Origin: an uncultured Pseudomonadales bacterium
Lineage (GTDB): Bacteria; Pseudomonadota; Gammaproteobacteria; Pseudomonadales; Cellvibrionaceae
Assembly (NCBI GenBank): GCA_938048505.1
Contig: CALIUX010000217.1
Coordinates: 1-14,764, forward strand
Direction of reading: 5' to 3'
Length of the DNA stretch: 14,764 bases
Shown here: piece after piece, positions 14,148 through 14,764 of the stretch
How positions within the stretch are numbered: the stretch's first letter is position 1
Layout of the letters: every line of letters begins with the position of its first letter
The notes under the pieces: generated by a model
What the model was told of the DNA's origin: nothing
Databases searched by the model: none
What the model saw: the letters and a program-made list of their open reading frames with translations, nothing else
Position numbers and translations under genes: made by a program

Positions 14148-14764
14148 ATGCGTTTTTCTCTGCGCCGTATCATGACTCACACAACGGCTGTGATGTTTAA
14201 AGGCTTTTTACTGTTAGCCTTTTTATGGGCCAGCCAAACGCTGGCGCAAAATGCCAATAGCACATTTCGGTTTGATCACTTTCAAACCGGCTTTGCGCTA
14301 GAAGGTGTGCATAAAACATTGGATTGCGAAAGCTGCCATACGCGTGGTGTGTTCAAAGGGACACCTACGCAATGTGTTAACTGTCATATGGATGGTGGCG
14401 CAGTCAAAGCCTCTGCCAAGCATACTAACCATCTTCAAACAGTTGATACCTGTGAAGATTGCCATACCCCACAAGAGTGGACATTTGTTGCCCGAGTGGA
14501 TCACCTCTCTGTACTAGGCACCTGTGGCAGTTGTCATAATGAAAGCGGTATTTATGCCAGCGGCTTATCGCCCAATCATATCCCTCTAACAGACAATAAC
14601 TGCGACGATTGCCACCTGACGCAAGAGTGGAATACGGTGAATTTCGATCATACCAATGTCGATACCTCAACGTGTGCGCGTTGCCATAACGGTTCTACGG
14701 CAACCGGTAAAAACCCTACGCACATTGTGGCGACTAACCGCTGTGAAAACTGCCATGTTTCATT
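14148..14764 (+). CDS. Second multiheme c-type cytochrome, N-terminal part (cut by window edge)
   Basis: The first 205 codons of a gene that runs off the right end of the window. The start at 14148 has AGGA (14134-14137) ten bases upstream and lies two bases after the preceding stop. A signal peptide ends near ASQTLA (about residue 33). Seven CXXCH motifs are present: CESCH, CVNCH, CEDCH, CGSCH, CDDCH, CARCH and CENCH. The first 75 or so mature residues repeat the tri-heme module of the preceding gene (FDHFQTGFALEGVH, then CXXCH three times, then W); after that the pattern changes to a shorter two-heme unit with FDHTNVDTSTCARCHNG. Total heme number is unknown. It is likely a partner or outer-membrane-side continuation of the 21-heme protein (inference). 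Confidence 0.92.
   Translation, partial: MRFSLRRIMTHTTAVMFKGFLLLAFLWASQTLAQNANSTFRFDHFQTGFALEGVHKTLDCESCHTRGVFKGTPTQCVNCHMDGGAVKASAKHTNHLQTVDTCEDCHTPQEWTFVARVDHLSVLGTCGSCHNESGIYASGLSPNHIPLTDNNCDDCHLTQEWNTVNFDHTNVDTSTCARCHNGSTATGKNPTHIVATNRCENCHVS

Noticed and set aside
1..14764. CRISPR arrays, insertion sequences, tRNA or rRNA genes
   Set aside because: No regularly spaced repeats, transposase-like proteins or RNA gene signatures were seen on either strand.

Overview
The window looks like chromosomal DNA of a moderately AT-leaning Gram-negative bacterium, most likely a marine gammaproteobacterium. Evidence: Sec signal peptides and lipoboxes, a ureDABC-type urease operon, c-type cytochrome maturation features, and a near-consensus Fur box. 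The exact genus cannot be named from the sequence alone.

Layout. (1) Positions 1-1899, minus strand: the front of a urease operon in the order ureD, ureA, ureB, ureC, with ureC cut by the window edge. (2) Positions 1900-2339: a gene-free stretch with a long inverted repeat and a terminator-like hairpin. (3) Positions 2340-5350, plus strand: two tandem paralogous exported proteins of a family I do not recognise. The first has a Sec signal peptide. The second is a lipoprotein with 28 uninterrupted collagen-like Gly-X-Y triplets ahead of the shared domain. A clear intrinsic terminator follows. (4) Positions 5447-6265: an unrecognised lipoprotein. (5) Positions 6331-6410: a long inverted repeat between convergent genes. 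(6) Positions 6446-8494, minus strand: an exported Sel1 plus ankyrin repeat protein. (7) Positions 8592-14764: the most interesting part, an apparent electron-transfer locus.

The electron-transfer locus has two arms divided by about 1.15 kb of gene-free DNA. To the left, on the minus strand, is a membrane-anchored protein with two [4Fe-4S]-type motifs fused to an FAD/NAD(P) flavoprotein whose motif order looks circularly permuted. To the right, on the plus strand behind a Fur box (17 of 19 consensus bases), are four tightly packed genes: an exported CcmI/NrfG-like TPR protein, a membrane protein with two HX13H pairs as in ferric reductase/NOX di-heme b cores, a 21-heme periplasmic c-type cytochrome built of six tri-heme repeats, and a second multiheme cytochrome (7 CXXCH before the window ends). 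A model that fits is NAD(P)H to FAD, to Fe-S, to membrane heme b, to a periplasmic chain of c-hemes. The Fur box implies control by iron, so ferric iron or another external acceptor is a reasonable guess. The motifs and gene order are seen directly; the pathway is inference.
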